Shown here: positions 46,856 through 59,760 of the stretch, in pieces
Position numbering within the stretch: the stretch's first letter is position 1
How the letters are laid out: every line of letters starts with the position of its first letter
Origin: Epinephelus fuscoguttatus
Taxonomy: Eukaryota > Chordata > Actinopteri > Perciformes > Serranidae
DNA: 64,000 bases
Assembly (NCBI RefSeq): GCF_011397635.1
Contig: NC_064755.1
Location: forward strand, 23,325,559-23,389,558
Reading direction: 5' to 3'
The notes under the pieces: model-generated
The model's input: the letters and a program-made list of their open reading frames with translations, nothing else
Databases searched by the model: none
Told to the model about the DNA's origin: nothing
Program-made: the position numbers and the translations under genes

Positions 46856-48130
46856 CCCACAATCTCATTACTGACCTTTTTTAATCAAAGAGAGACCTTA
46901 ATGTACCCTTTCACCTTCTCCTTCAACCAACCAACCCCCTCCTCCTCCTCCTCCTCCTCCTGCTTAAACACTCTCCCTCTCCCCCTGTAGCCACCCCCCT
47001 CTCCCTTCTCTGCACCTTAAAGATATATGGCTCATATCGGCACACTGATAGTGCTTTAATGTACTGTGTTTATGTCACAGGCCACAGACCCTTGCCCACT
47101 GCAGCTGTCCACTGTCCCGCCGGAGAGCGCTGAGGGCCTGAGCCTGCCTGCCAGCAGCTGAGAACAGTCTCTAATCTGATAAAGATTTTCATTTACACTG
47201 CAATCAATAACCCGGGTCTATCGGCAATGTAACTATTTATACAAACATTCCTGGCTCTCTATCGATCACAAGTGCGGGAAACCATCATTTAACAACGTGT
47301 GTGTACATCTATGTGTGTGTGTGTTAATGGGAGTGAATCCTGTTGGGCACTGCAAACTGATTCTGATCATGTCAATTAGGCACACACACACAAAACACCT
47401 AAAATATTACATTTAATAAATGAAAATATAAGTGTATATGGCATTTTTGTTATCAGGTGTGCATGGTACAGATTTGGCAACATATAACAATGGCCAAATC
47501 AACTAAAAGTGTGTCCTCTTGAATCTCTTAGGCTGGTGTGTGTGCGTGTATGTGCGTGTGCGTGTGTATGTGTGCGTGTATGAGGGAGAAAGGAGAGACA
47601 GGGGTGTGAAGGGGAGAGAGAAAGACACAGAGAAGAGTTGTGTGTGGCTATACTTTAGGAAAATGCATTTTGTTTGTCTTTGTAGGACCTGGATAAATAC
47701 AGCTGGACATGGACAAACACTGTTTTGCGTGAGGACCCCGCACACAGCCTACACCAAGGTAATGGCACTGAGCTGTATTATGCATTATTCTGGGAAGCAT
47801 ACTGTTGAGAATACCGGACGGGCAGCGACTTGAAGTTCACTCCCCGTCTCTGTCTGTGTTGTCAAGCCACTGACCAACACTCCAGCCTGCAGACTACTTC
47901 AGCCTTTGTTTACAGTGGACCGCACCGTACCACACTCCGATTCAGCCCAACCAAAGAGTGATCGCGTTCAGTCTCCAGTAACAGGTGACTCAATGCACAA
48001 GCAGATCAACAAAAGCTCGATTTGTGCGGGTTTTACAGGCTGCACTAACCAAACACCCCCGTCCCTCCCCACCGCCGGGAGCTTTGCTTCCTCCCGTCCC
48101 TTTAATATCGTAAACAAATGGCAGACTTAC

Positions 48131-48500
48131 ATTTCTGCAGCGGCTCTGGTACAAAGCTCCGTACGCTGAATGTGTAGTAGTCCAGAAAACAATCGTATAG
48201 AGAGCCCACTCATTCCTTATGAATGATCCTCTGCGTTTTTACGGAGCCAAGGAGGAAAAGGAAAAAAACGGGGAGAGGGAGAGAGAGCAGCGGGGTCCAA
48301 GTTGTTACCAAACAACAGTGTAATTAAAGCTACATATAGGCTGTAGTAAACAGAAGATGGGGGACGGAGGGGTTTGTGCGAGCTCCAGAGGTAGAATGAG
48401 TTCTGATCACTGTGGGGGAAAAACACTTGGCTCTTTATTCCTGCTAATTAGTTTCCTTCAAAAAATGGCTGAGATTACGGCCAGTGCGCATGTGCGTAAT
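48131..48500 (-). promoter_or_regulatory. candidate first non-coding exon and promoter of the ZFHX gene
   Basis: On the minus strand a consensus donor GTAAGT begins at 48130, after CCGCTGCAGAAAT. Upstream of it (48131 to about 48480) lies GC-richer sequence, and TGCGCATGTGCG at 48485-48496 is a good NRF1-type site. It sits 3 kb upstream of the acceptor at 45145 and has no competing gene, so it is the best candidate for the ZFHX first exon. The transcription start is not determined. Confidence 0.4.
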
Positions 48501-50193
48501 TGCGCAGACACCGCTAATTAGCCCGTTTGGATCAATAGGATTCCGCGAGAGAGAGAGAAAAGGAGAGAAGGAGAGGGAGGGGGAGAGGCTACAGGGGACG
48601 CATAGAGAGGACAAGGGGAGAGGAAAATATTAAAAAGTGCGAGAAATTACAGCTGAAACGTTGAATTTTAACACAAATAGAAACATTATCGCTGAAAAAT
48701 CCATGAATACATTTTACATGTACGTGAAACCAAATCCTAACTGATTTAAAACATGTATAGAGATATTAATATCGCAGAAAAAATCAAAATTTAGACATGA
48801 CAAAATATCACGAATTACAATAAAGTCAAAATAAAGTCAATATTGACCAAAAACAGACACAATTGGCTTTTTACAGGGTTATAATGATGCCAGAAAATAT
48901 GCCACAAAATGCGACACTATCACCGTGATTCACTGTTGAGGAATACAAGCACACTGCCAGGCCCTGGAGGATTATTTTACCAATATTATATTGGCATTTT
49001 GTTTGAGATAAAACAAACATCACACGCTCAAATGTATGCATTATGTCCCAAACTTAAATCGCATTATTTTATTGAAATATTTAAATTCCTGTGGGATACT
49101 CTACCTGCTTTGAAAAGTTATATCTTATGATAAACGCAAGGCTTTGACAGACTCATAGGGTGTTCGTGTGTAACAAAGAGATTTAAAAATAAATGCTTAA
49201 AACAAAAGGCAAAATAAGACTCGCCTGAATATGCGTGAATATGAAATGAGACATTGCACCTTTTGGACAGAGGCTGCAGGTCTGGGTTTCGGGCTTTGCT
49301 GGGTAATTTTCTCATTTTACAAGACAAAAAATATATACATGAGCGTTAATTGATGTGTCCACTTCTGTGTTTGTCATCACAGAAGACCTTTAGGGTTTTT
49401 TTCTACTTAGGCCGTCCCATCCTCGCCACTCGGGTCTATTGTTATGATAATACTATTGTGAATTTCACGCTGGATGTGCAATCTGTCGATCGTCCATATT
49501 TTAGAAGGTGAAACTGCATTTATTTGTAAGATCAAATCGTATCCTTTTACTTTATTAGGCTTTGATTGTCAAATCTCACCTTGTCCTAATTGTATGGATA
49601 TAAATTTTAGAAAGGTGTGAAATGTTACAGCTGAAGTCCCTATGGAGAAAAATATAGGAATATTGCAGTTCTATCACAGAATATAAAAAAGGCTATAGCA
49701 TTAACTACAGTACTATCAGCTCACTGTTGCGTGAAACAACCGCACATACAAGGCCATATCGCAATCGTAGGCTACATGAATATTAATAATGATATTTCGC
49801 TGTGTTGGTTTTGAGAGTACTGACGTTTTGATTTTTGGTTTATCTTAGTTTGGTTTGATTATTTGCTTGCAATTGTGCAACTATAAATATGTAAAGAGTC
49901 GATTGGGCAATTAGTAAAGAGCCAAATGATTTCCCCTGCGTTTGTAGAGCATCCAATAATTATTTTACGATTTGAAAACGTTTAAAGTGATTGTCTGTCT
50001 GGCACATGCCAGCAAGCAAAGATTGCAGGTTATCACAAACATAAATCAGAGACTGTTGTGTTGTCTTTATGCCTACATGGAGATTTTCTGTTGTTGTTAT
50101 GGCTGCAGTTAGAACGGTGACAATTTTATGTCGTTTTATGAGCAAAAGACAATGACAGTGAATGGTGATATAATTTTAAGGCTGGTCCATATC

Positions 50194-50260
<67 letters not shown>

Positions 50261-53200
50261 CAGAGATAACCATTTATCTGCAACGTGCATCATTGTCTTA
50301 TGGGGTTTGAATAACAAGAAAAATGTTAAAATCATAATTGAAGCAAAAGCAATATGGGGATCAGCTGTTTATTTATTCATCCTTATATGTGCATTTATCA
50401 AGTGCATATATTTTAATGCTGTAGTGTATTTAAAACACATCAAATTCAAATTTGTGCTTCGAGAATAACCTGCAAACAGATGTGATGTCAGGGAAAAATG
50501 TTTTTAAAAAAAGATTCTGATATATATATGGAGCTTATTTGAATTTCATCATAACCAAATTACCTCACCATAGTGCTGCGATACGATAATAAAATGCTTT
50601 CAAATCATCCCTCATATTATTTGCACCACTGCTCCTTGATGTAAATTTCTATTCGTGTTTGCAATTACATTTTTTGGCCCCATTTAAAACAATAAAAAGG
50701 GCACACATTTGATTTCTACCTTCACGTGCGAGGGATGAGTCACACACTGTGTTTGCGGTTCACAATTAATGTACACAGAAACACACAGTCCTCCCCAAAG
50801 CAGTCCTCACACAAAGTCACATTTTTACAGACTAGAATAAGATACAGTGGAATAATTCTCCTGATGTACGCCTTGAGAAAGTCCAGCACAGATATGAGAG
50901 GAGACGCTCCCCCTAACTGACACTGCGACTTCATTTCCGTAGTGATAAATATAGAATTCTAATATTTTACCCATATTAAAGCTCTCATGTGAGTGTACAT
51001 TTACATCTGCAATTTACACACGCACCCACACACCGTACTTTGCATACACACTCAAACATGCACCGGCTGTACTGTAAAACGCACCATGCCCTCAGGTGTA
51101 TGCCAGAGGTTGTTGTTTTCACTGTAATATATAGTTAGCCCTTCCACCAATTTACCCTGTCAGTGCTAATGGGGCAATTAACCACCATGATACCCCCCAG
51201 GCAGGAGGAGAGCCAAAAGCTCCCCAACTCCAAACTTGTCTTTATGACATTTATATGACAAAATGTGGGGGAAGCTGGGGACCCATCTGACACCTTGGAG
51301 GGTCCTTAATGTCACTACCCCCCCTGGCCCCCGCCCCTTTCTGCCCCAGGGTATGGCGCTGAGCAGGAAGTGTAATACATCATGTACAGGAGAGGCCTCG
51401 TCCAGGAGGGAGAAAACTTTGCACTCTGCGTCCGAGGCTTCAATGGGGCAACTCTGATTTACACAGTGTCCACTTTGATTCTGAATGTAAACTGGCCTTT
51501 ACAGCAACACACACACACACACACTCAGCAAACACACTCCAACTTGACCTCTCCCTTTATTTAAGCCTTTTTGGTGTCTATAAGTCCCTCTATCTTTGTC
51601 TCTGCTCACATTCCCCCTGTCCTTCTTGCATCCCCAAGGAGGCAATAACCTCCCTAGCAAGTGCTTCCCCTTGAGCCGTTGTCATAGTAACTTGTGGACT
51701 GGTCGACATGACAACCCCACCATGGTCCAGAGATAGATGATAGGCCAGAAATGGGGAGGGAGAAGGCACATGGGGGATTTGCACCCCCTTTAATTTGGTT
51801 TGCCTGATTCTGATTCAAAATATTTTTTCTCGCTCTCTGTGAGGGTGAGGTTCGCTCAGCGTCAACCTGCTTTACATTTATACAGGTATTTACAATTACT
51901 GTCGGCGTCGGAGTAACACCGCTTAACTGTTAGGCTACCTGCCTTGGTCTACAGCACCTGGATGGACGTGTAAAAAATTGTAATAGTAAAAATATGAATC
52001 TATTTAATGTTGTGCTGTTTTCCTCTCCAAAATTACTAAAACAGAGCTGAAAAAAAATCCAAGCAAATTAATATAAATGTCGAATGCAGAATACCTATAT
52101 GTTTTTACACTCTGCCCTTTTTAGACATTAAACCGTCTGCTATTTACTGTTATCAACAATGTCCGTAGGAGGAAATGCAGATATCTGACAGACCAGGACC
52201 ATAAAATTGAACCCCCATCCTCTCAAGACTCCATTTCCCAACCCAGCATAAATTTATTGTCATACCACGATTTAAACAGGTTCAGTATTACCACAGTTCA
52301 GTCCGTCATTCATGGCTCCTTCTCAAACAAAATGCAAACATTTGCCAGAACATTTACTGAGTAACATACATGCAAAAGTGTAGGTTTTGGACGGAGACGG
52401 GGAGTAAAAATTTGCCCATCTGACATTTAATTTCCTACATTCTTGTGAATTTTTATGCACAAATTTGCACCTTTTCTGCATCAATATATGGTGTAAATAT
52501 ATTTAATTTTTGTCTAAATAAAAGGACTCTGTTACTGTCATGTTTTAGTTGAAGTGGACAAATGCACACGTCCTAAATATTCAGGGCAATGTTTCCCCTG
52601 TGTTCCTCCTGAAATTTGCTTACATGTGTAAAAGGCACTACAGTAGCTAATAGTTGACCTCGTAGCGTCACACAAATACATTTCACTTCATTTGTAACAT
52701 CTTCTATTTATTACAACCATCCTGTTTTTTCTAATTAACCAGTGGGATTGTCCTTTAAGTGGAGGGTTCCGTGAGAAAAACTGTCCTTGCGACAGAAATC
52801 CCGAGTGGAATGATGAATTTCAACCAGCATCAGGGGTGTTGCCCCTCAGCTGACCCTGATCTCTGACCCCCGTGTACAGGGTAGCACACTAAAAGAGATA
52901 TGACCCGTAAGGATCGATACGTAGCTTTATTAATCAGGGCTATTAAATAGATATTATATTCCAAATGTATCAAATATCTTTTATATATCAAATAAGAGCA
53001 GTTAAGCATTTTGAGGCCAAAAATATAAAAAACTAAATGAAGACTAGTGATTGATAAATGAACAAATATTGAACGTGTCATCTTAGAGGCTTCATTATTC
53101 TGTTGGTGAAGAATTCCCCGGCTTTAAACATTGTTCACCAAAAACATCAATATAATTGTAAAAAAAAATTGAAATGGATATATGTTGTTTGCCAAAATTC

Positions 53201-53640
53201 GATAGCGTAAACAATTTAAATACTGGAGAATTCCCCAGCCCTTAATAAAACTGATAAAAATCTGTGTGAATCACAAAACATCTTTAGCTTAGAAATTATT
53301 TTATGTCCATACCTGTTATCATAATGATAGAATTAAATTTATAATTCCATAATTACATGGGATTTCAGCCTTTGATGTGTGTGTATCAGGAATAGGTTTT
53401 CTCAGGGACTGGCCTACCCCATTACTTGTTACAAAGATCCCGAATTCTGTACAGTCACTGCTGTCCTGCTAAAACAAAACTGGAAAAACTCAGGTGACCT
53501 CACACACATGTTCATTATCACCAAGCTAAATGGTTTGATTTTGTGCTTAATTGTTTGTTTCTTTATTGTGCACTTTGATGACGATTCATTCATACCCCCT
53601 GTTTCTGTTTAGTTTTGGATATGTGTGATGTGTGTGCTTG
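48501..53640. other. ZFHX-gtf3c6 divergent spacer
   Basis: AT-rich spacer between two genes pointing away from each other. Apart from microsatellites, nothing with protein or RNA family resemblance was recognised. GA-rich sequence at 48545-48600 and AT-rich homeobox-like motifs occur throughout. CA-rich stretches lie at 51019-51060 and 51505-51525. Confidence 0.4.
50199..50258. repeat. (TG)n microsatellite
   Basis: Sixty bases of uninterrupted TG, the longest dinucleotide tract in the window. Confidence 0.95.
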
Positions 53641-53735
53641 TTGTGGTTTTTGTTGCCTCTGCCTTTTGACGGATGAATTTCTCCTCGGGGATCAATAAAG
53701 TGTATCGTCTCATTTCATCTCATCTCATCTCATCA
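53640..53735 (+). mobile_element. retroposon 3' tail with (TCATC)n
   Basis: GAATTTCTCCTCGGGGATCAATAAAGT followed by repeated TCTCA/TCATC units matches the usual 3' end of fish non-LTR retroposons, which end in a short simple repeat. The body is missing or unrecognisable. Confidence 0.55.
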
Positions 53736-53857
53736 CCTCCGCTATGGCCTCCTGCAGGAGGACATTAATAACATTAATGTTAGATGTGGATGAGTGTGCC
53801 TACAGGTAGCCAATATTTAGATCCAATCATACTCAACCATAAGTAGAATGAAGAAAT

Positions 53858-53920
53858 AGATGGATAGATAGATAGACAGAGAGAAAGCCAGACAGACAGA
53901 CAGAGAGATGGATAGGTGGG
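53858..53920. repeat. GATA/GACA tetranucleotide repeat
   Basis: Imperfect GATA then CAGA runs (AGATAGATAGACAGAGAG and onward), about 300 bases upstream of the gtf3c6 start. Confidence 0.8.
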
Positions 53921-54229
53921 TGCAGGGGGCGGACGGAGGAGGGAGGAGGATTTCATTGTTATTCATTCCATTTCCAGTTCACATTAAATGGCTTTGCAAC
54001 AAAACATGCAACAAAAAAACTGAGCAACAGCGCCCCTCGTTGTTCGGAGCCCGGAACTGAAAATATGCGAAGCAGAAAAAAATATAATGGCCTTCTCGGG
54101 CACCGTACATTCGCGGAAGTTGTCAAAACACTATTTAGCAAGAAAGAACTGGCGATTTATGTGGATAAAACTGCATGAAAGAGTATTACACTAATTTCTA
54201 TAATTCCTTTTTATTCCAGGACTATCAGC

Positions 54230-56976
54230 ATGGACGATGAATGGGAGGAGGAGGTAAGAAAAACCGTTAGCGGACAAACGTTTACAGCAGAGCGGTACCA
54301 ACATTAGCTTCATGTGGCTAGCATGCTAGCTGACTCATGTTAGACGGTCCTGATAGGCTTAGAATAACGACTGCTTTAATTTTAGCGTTCGTTATGGTGT
54401 TAACTTTAACCTTATAACAGAGAGTTTAGAGGACAAACCTCCAACTAAATATTGGTTTTGGTTGTAGGGTGTGTTAATATTGGCTTCTTTACGTGAACGT
54501 GTTTGAGAATCTCAGTGAGAAGTCATTCATTTCCATACGTGCCATATTTCAACAATATGTTGTCTCTATTCCAAATGTAGTGGCATATTGGAATCAGTTT
54601 GTAAATGATACATATTAGATGAAGGTATAGATGTCTACTTACCATTACCTAATTGTGAATAAGGTTAAGGAGGCGTCCTCAAGAATTATTAATAAATATT
54701 GCCAATCCCTACATGCAGAAATACAAAAAAGACTTCAACACAAACTGCTCTTTCTGTAATGAACATCCTGAAACTACTGAACACCTTTTCTGGCATTGTT
54801 CTCACACCAAGATATTCTGAAAGGACTTTTGCAGATTTATCATGGGACATATCTCTAAAGACTTAACATTATTATCAGAAAATGTGTTTAGTTTCCTCAA
54901 ATACTCAAAAAATGAAGACAAAACTTTTTTTATAATTAATTTGGTATTGTATACATAAATGTACGTTTAGCAATAATAAACCTCATATTGGTGTTTTTCT
55001 GAAGGATGTTAAATACTATATGAAACTGCTCTTTAATTCAACCAACAATGATGCTATTAAGACGCTTGACATCTGTATGTCTTATAATATCTTTGTGTAG
55101 TATGGTATCCCCCTGACTGCCTGTTATTGTTTTTTAAGTGTTTGTATACTCTCAGCTGTAGACACCCTGGCAATTGAAATAGTTAACTTTATTTTAATGA
55201 CTTTATTTTTTATCTTTTAAAATATTAAAATCGTCCTTTATTTGCAGCAAGTGCAGTCGCTGTGTACGTTTCTAACTTAAAACCCTCTCGTCTATTTGCA
55301 TGTTTAGGAGCAGCTTGTTGTAGTGGAGCTCTCTGGTATAATCAGCAACGACTTCCTATCCAAGTGTCGGGGAACATGCAAGATATTGGTGAGTGTCGGA
55401 TGTTAATGCATTATGTTTCAGGAAGAGAAAAGGCACCATGCATGACAGAAACATTGACAGTCTACAGTATGTCTTTCACTGCAGCAGTCACTGAGTAAGA
55501 TTTTTGTCCTTGTGCGCCAGGATATCGACAGCGAGAAGCCCATGATGCAGGTTGGACATTATGTGTTCGCAGGGGAATATGAAGGTAAGAATTAAAGCTG
55601 CAACAATTAATTGATTTATCAGTTAGTTGTCAACTATTATATTTATTGACAACTGATTTGAGAATCTGTTTAAGTGATTTTTTTTAAATATAAAACAAGT
55701 CAAAACTCTCTGATTCCAGCTTCTTAAATGTAAATATGTTCTGGTTTCTTTATTCTATGACAGTAAACTGAATGTCTTTGAATTGTTGACAAAACATCAT
55801 CTTCTTCTCTGGGAAAAACTGAATGACATTTGTCATCATTTTCTGACATTTTATGGACTAAACAACTAAGTGATTAATCAAAAAAATAATCAAGAGATTA
55901 ATCAACAATGAAAGTAATGGTTTGGTTGCAGCCCTAGTAAAAATGAACTTCAAAAAAGCATACAGTCCACTTGTAGAGCTTAACTGACTTGTGTCTGCTG
56001 TAAAAATAAATTTCACTCTCCTCCTCTCCCTCTTTTGAAAGCAAGTTGTCATGTTTCATGTTATAATCATGACTCTTTACAACACTTCAGAGGGTCATAT
56101 TCTATCCTGAAACTCAGTCACTACTGCTAGTGATTGAATTTTGTGGTTTCAGTAATGAATAGTCCAAACTGCACCATTAAAAGTCTCATAATTATAGTCA
56201 ACAACATTATTACTCTATTGTTTGCAATAGATGGTATGGAAACAGAGGCACATAGAGACTATTTTTCCAGCACAAAGGAGCCTCCGTGAACTCCTAATAG
56301 ATTTTATCATCAAAAAATATATTTTAAACAGAATTTTTACTTATTATCCTTCGATCTTCAAAGATGCGTTGGGAACTTGTGTGCTGTTCGAGGAGGGACC
56401 ACCAAAAGGTAAGGTTCTACATATTTTGTTTTAATGTTTATTGCTGTGTTTTATGTTGTTTTTCCTATTGTCCTATTCCTGTTTTTCTTTTGTTAATTTT
56501 CCATTTTGACGCATGTCTGCAGGTAAAGCTGACAGTGTTCCAGATCTCAAGTACAAGTGTCACACCACGAGGAAACTGATGATGCAAAGAATCTTTCTCG
56601 TTGAGAAAAAAGAAGGCGAAACCGGCACAGGTAAGACAGAAAAGCTAAACTCTCATGTTGCAAAATCTGTTGTGATCTCTGTTTTTCTAATACAGATAAT
56701 ATAAGTTCTTTTTGTGACAGATTTTCTACAATGTTGCTTTCCAGGCGTAGATTGACCCAACTCATTTTTAATATTATGCAGCTTTACAAAGAACCAACTT
56801 TTTGCACAACATCGTGTAAAACCCTGAATGTGACCTTTTGTGTTGTCCCAGCAGGGAGTGGTGATAGTCGTGAACAGATGGACACACCTGGTCAGTCCAG
56901 TCAAGACAAAGACAAAGATGACAAGTCAGGAGACGATATGGACAACATAGATTTGGAAGACTCGGCAGTGGGCTGA
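54230..56976 (+). CDS. gtf3c6: general transcription factor IIIC subunit 6 (TFIIIC35)
   Basis: Exons 54230-54253, 55308-55388, 55521-55584, 56364-56408, 56523-56630 and 56855-56976 give 147 residues in frame. The subunit belongs to TFIIIC, which recognises box A and B and recruits Pol III. Diagnostic stretches are EEEQLVVVELSGIISNDFLSKC, VGHYVFAGEYEDALGTCVLFEE and LKYKCHTTRKLMMQRIFLVEKKEG, the conserved triple-barrel-type domain of human GTF3C6. The C-terminal tail is acidic (QDKDKDDKSGDDMDNIDLED) and much shorter than in human (213 residues in all). The last acceptor is a CAGCAG tandem. Intron 1 carries an L1/Tx1 fragment and intron 3 a MITE. An upstream acceptor-like CCAG at 54217-54220 leaves a non-coding exon 1 possible. 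Confidence 0.95.
54579..55117 (+). pseudogene. L1/Tx1-type LINE ORF2 C-terminal relic
   Basis: The plus strand reads NCSFCNEHPETTEHLFWHC, the RT-associated zinc-knuckle (zf-RVT) of L1/Tx1 elements, then KDFCRFIMGHISKDL, KTFFIINLVLY and NDAIKTLDICMSYNIFV. A TGA replaces the usual Trp after KIF, and other stops and frame breaks are present. It is a 5'-truncated dead copy in gtf3c6 intron 1. Confidence 0.85.
55592..55936. mobile_element. MITE with GCTGCAAC ends (copy 2)
   Basis: The left end AAAGCTGCAACAATTAAT and right end GGTTGCAGCCCTAG are inverted. The internal landmarks CTCTGATTCCAGCTTCT and CTGGTTTCTT are shared with the copy at 46137-46485. It lies in gtf3c6 intron 3. Confidence 0.75.
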
Positions 56977-57587
56977 GAAATGGAGGCTTTGCTATATTAC
57001 GACCCGGTGTAGAGACACCAGCATCTGTGAGGCTGTGAGGGACTCCATGTCTGAAACAGACAATTCAGAGACAGTTGGATTTCAGCAATAACAAGGAGAG
57101 GACTACATTTTATTGTGATGTCTTGTGTGACAGTCCTTTCCCAGAATCGTGTACTGCCTCTTCTTCACTGTACCTCAAAATAAGTGAATTTAATATTTGA
57201 TGTGAAACATAAATACAGTGAAATGACACCTAAAGAGAAAACATGCTTTTACAACTCATCATGTAAATCCATTACTTTCCTTCCACATATTGGGGGAGGG
57301 GGTCTTGGGAAAGGCTGTTACAGAAATGTGGCCAGTGACCTCAGCTTAGCAGCAGGAAGTCCTGTCATTGTGCCTCTGTGATATAAACCAGCAGAGGGAG
57401 AGAAATCTGCTTTTGCTGCAAAGTTATAGTAGAGATGTGCTCATTGTAGAATGAGTCACTTACACATTTATAGAAATGAGAACAGTACTTAACGTAAAAA
57501 GATGAAGTCATTATGTTTCTGATTTGTGATAAATTGGTTTTATCAGTGGCACTTTGACTAGTGATTTACAGTGTTAAAGCCAACATC

Positions 57588-57593
57588 AATAAA
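57588..57593 (+). terminator. gtf3c6 poly(A) signal
   Basis: AATAAA 612 bases after the stop codon, followed by a T-rich stretch. The implied 3' UTR is 56977 to about 57610. Confidence 0.75.
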
Positions 57594-57639
57594 GGCTTTT
57601 TATTTTTACATTAAAAACTTGCATTCTCCATTTCTATCT

Positions 57640-58590
57640 CAGGGTGTCTGTAGGTCTGTAAAACATCTTAAAATATTAAATTAAATTTCATAAATATTAG
57701 GCCTTCAAAGTCATGAAATTAGTCCTAAATTTTATAAAAACATTTTATCTGATTTATCAATCTTTCAATTTCTTTGTCAAAATGAGTCATGATTTTTGTG
57801 TGACTGAAAGTCCACATTTCTGATGTTAAAAATCTGTAAACATACCACAGAACCAACTTTATACTTGTGCTTACCTGTTGGCAAAATGTAGATAAACCTA
57901 ACTCACCTACCTCTTCACAGGACCACATATATAGGCCACTACTTAGTTTTATACCATATTTTTTTTCAGTGCTTCAGTAAGAAAAAAGAATCTTTGTATA
58001 AAAATATGTCTTTAATTTTGTTAAAAATCATCTTTAAAGGGTCTTAAATAGCATGTAATTTAAGTGTCTAATACCTGTACACCCTGTGTCTTAAATGTAT
58101 TTATTAAATGACTTATTGTGTTGGGTTTCTTTGTCATTGTGGGATTTTAGCCACAGAACATATATGTGAATTTTGCTTTTTTCATTTACATAATAAGCGA
58201 CAAAGTACTCTCTAAACATACCACTGAACCACCTTAATACGTGTCTTACCTGTAGGCAAAATGTAGATTAACCTAACGTGCCTGCTCTTGCATGGGACCA
58301 CATTTATAGACTACAGCTTTTCTTTATATTGTATATTTTTATTCGTATTCAGTGCTTCAATGAGAAAGGGGGATTATTTGTCCAAAATCTGTCATAAATT
58401 TAGTGAAAAATCATCCAGAAAAAGTCTTGAAATGCATTAAATTGATGTGTCTGATACCTGTAGACACCCTATGTCTTATATGTATTTATTTATTGATTGA
58501 TTTAGTGTGTTGTGGTTTTTTGTTTTGTCATTGTTGGATATCAGCCACATAACGTGTGTGAATTTTTGCTTTCTTCATTTAAATAATAAG
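57640..58590. mobile_element. CAGGGTGT-type element with tandem duplication
   Basis: A complete copy at 57640-58086 (ends CAGGGTGTCTGTAGG and CCTGTACACCCTG) is related to the one at 10275-10733. About 380 bases, comprising the right half of the element plus 110 bases of flank, are then repeated at 58199-58590. The phrase TAAACATACCAC recurs at 57837 and 58213, and the end-plus-flank phrase ACCCT(G/A)TGTCTTA at 58081 and 58466. Confidence 0.75.
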
Positions 58591-58682
58591 TACTGGTTTG
58601 ATGCAGCTGTTGAGCTGTTAACCTGCACCACACACACTGTTGAGTTCGTTTTATGAATGAACCAAGTTTTGTTGACTTTGAG

Positions 58683-58867
58683 GACGTGGCGGTTCTCGGC
58701 CAATCCAATCACCGATGCCCCCATAAAGTGGACCAATGAGCAAGCGACATCGCACTCGGCTTCTCGGCGCCTGATTGGTCGGCTGGCGTTTTAGCACAGG
58801 AAGTGCATGGGTGTGTTTCCGAGGGGAGGGTCTTAAGCTACATCGACGAACTTCCCTGAAGACACCG
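58683..58867 (+). promoter_or_regulatory. calumenin promoter and non-coding exon 1
   Basis: There are four CCAAT boxes in 80 bases: 58700-58704, 58705-58709, 58733-58737 and inverted at 58774-58778. GACGTGG at 58683-58689 resembles an unfolded-protein-response element core. Exon 1 ends at 58867 before a consensus donor (GTGAGT). The clustered NF-Y-type sites suit a TATA-less ER-chaperone-like promoter. The transcription start is probably near 58800-58850. Confidence 0.55.
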
Positions 58868-59760
58868 GTGAGTTGTCTTGGTAAATTATGGTTTAAAATA
58901 CAAAAAAATTATTAAAATGTTGGTCTCTTTCAGCTAGTGTTTATAAAGAGGCAACACGGACTATTGCGTAGTTGCTTTTTCACCTTCATTTAACGAGCGA
59001 CATTACAGGTCAGCAGGTAAAACTAACGGTACGCTAGGTTAGCCAGTCTGTTAGTCACTAACCTTTGATTTTGGATGGTAACGACAACAAACTGTTGCTA
59101 CTGACTCGGTATACAAAGACGGCGGCAAGATTTAAGATGGCGAGACGGTTAATTTGACATTACATATGTACTGTGCTGTGTTACACGAAAGCAACCCAGA
59201 TATCGGTGAACGTCTTTTAGTTAGAGGAAAGTGAGATACTCAAAAACAAGCTTTTTTTCCCTCAGAATGCTGCGTTCAAGGACCTGATAGCATAATGACA
59301 ATAACGTTACAGTCTGTCTTTACAAACTTGGGTAGCAAGCAGGTGATTTCTGAATATTTTCCTGTGAATAAATATCTCTTCAGAATATCTCTAACATAGA
59401 TTTACCATAGCACAACTTTAATGTAGGTAGGATTTCATTGCAGGGCTTTGGTTTTATCTGTGCTGCATGTACTTAAATTCAGGATGTCAGTTCATAAATT
59501 GTTGCGCTGGAATCGTAATGTTAGTATTTTGAGCATTATGGAGCTGGTTGTAATACATTAAGTGAGATGCCAACTTCTGCATCATACCAGGAGTGGAGCA
59601 AACACGGGATTGCGTCAGCTAAAACAGATTAGCCACGCAGTCCACCTCTCATAGCCCAAGTATTTACTGGCACTGAGTCAAACACCTCTAAACTGGCACA
59701 GACTTGAGCTGTCCTGAAGTAAAACCTGTGATCAGTACTTACAGAAAAGTACAACATAAA
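58868..59760. other. calumenin intron 1, 5' part
   Basis: Contains GGCGGCAAGATTTAAGATGGCG at about 59119-59140, in which YY1-like AAGATGGCG recurs. No exon or RNA gene was recognised. Confidence 0.4.
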
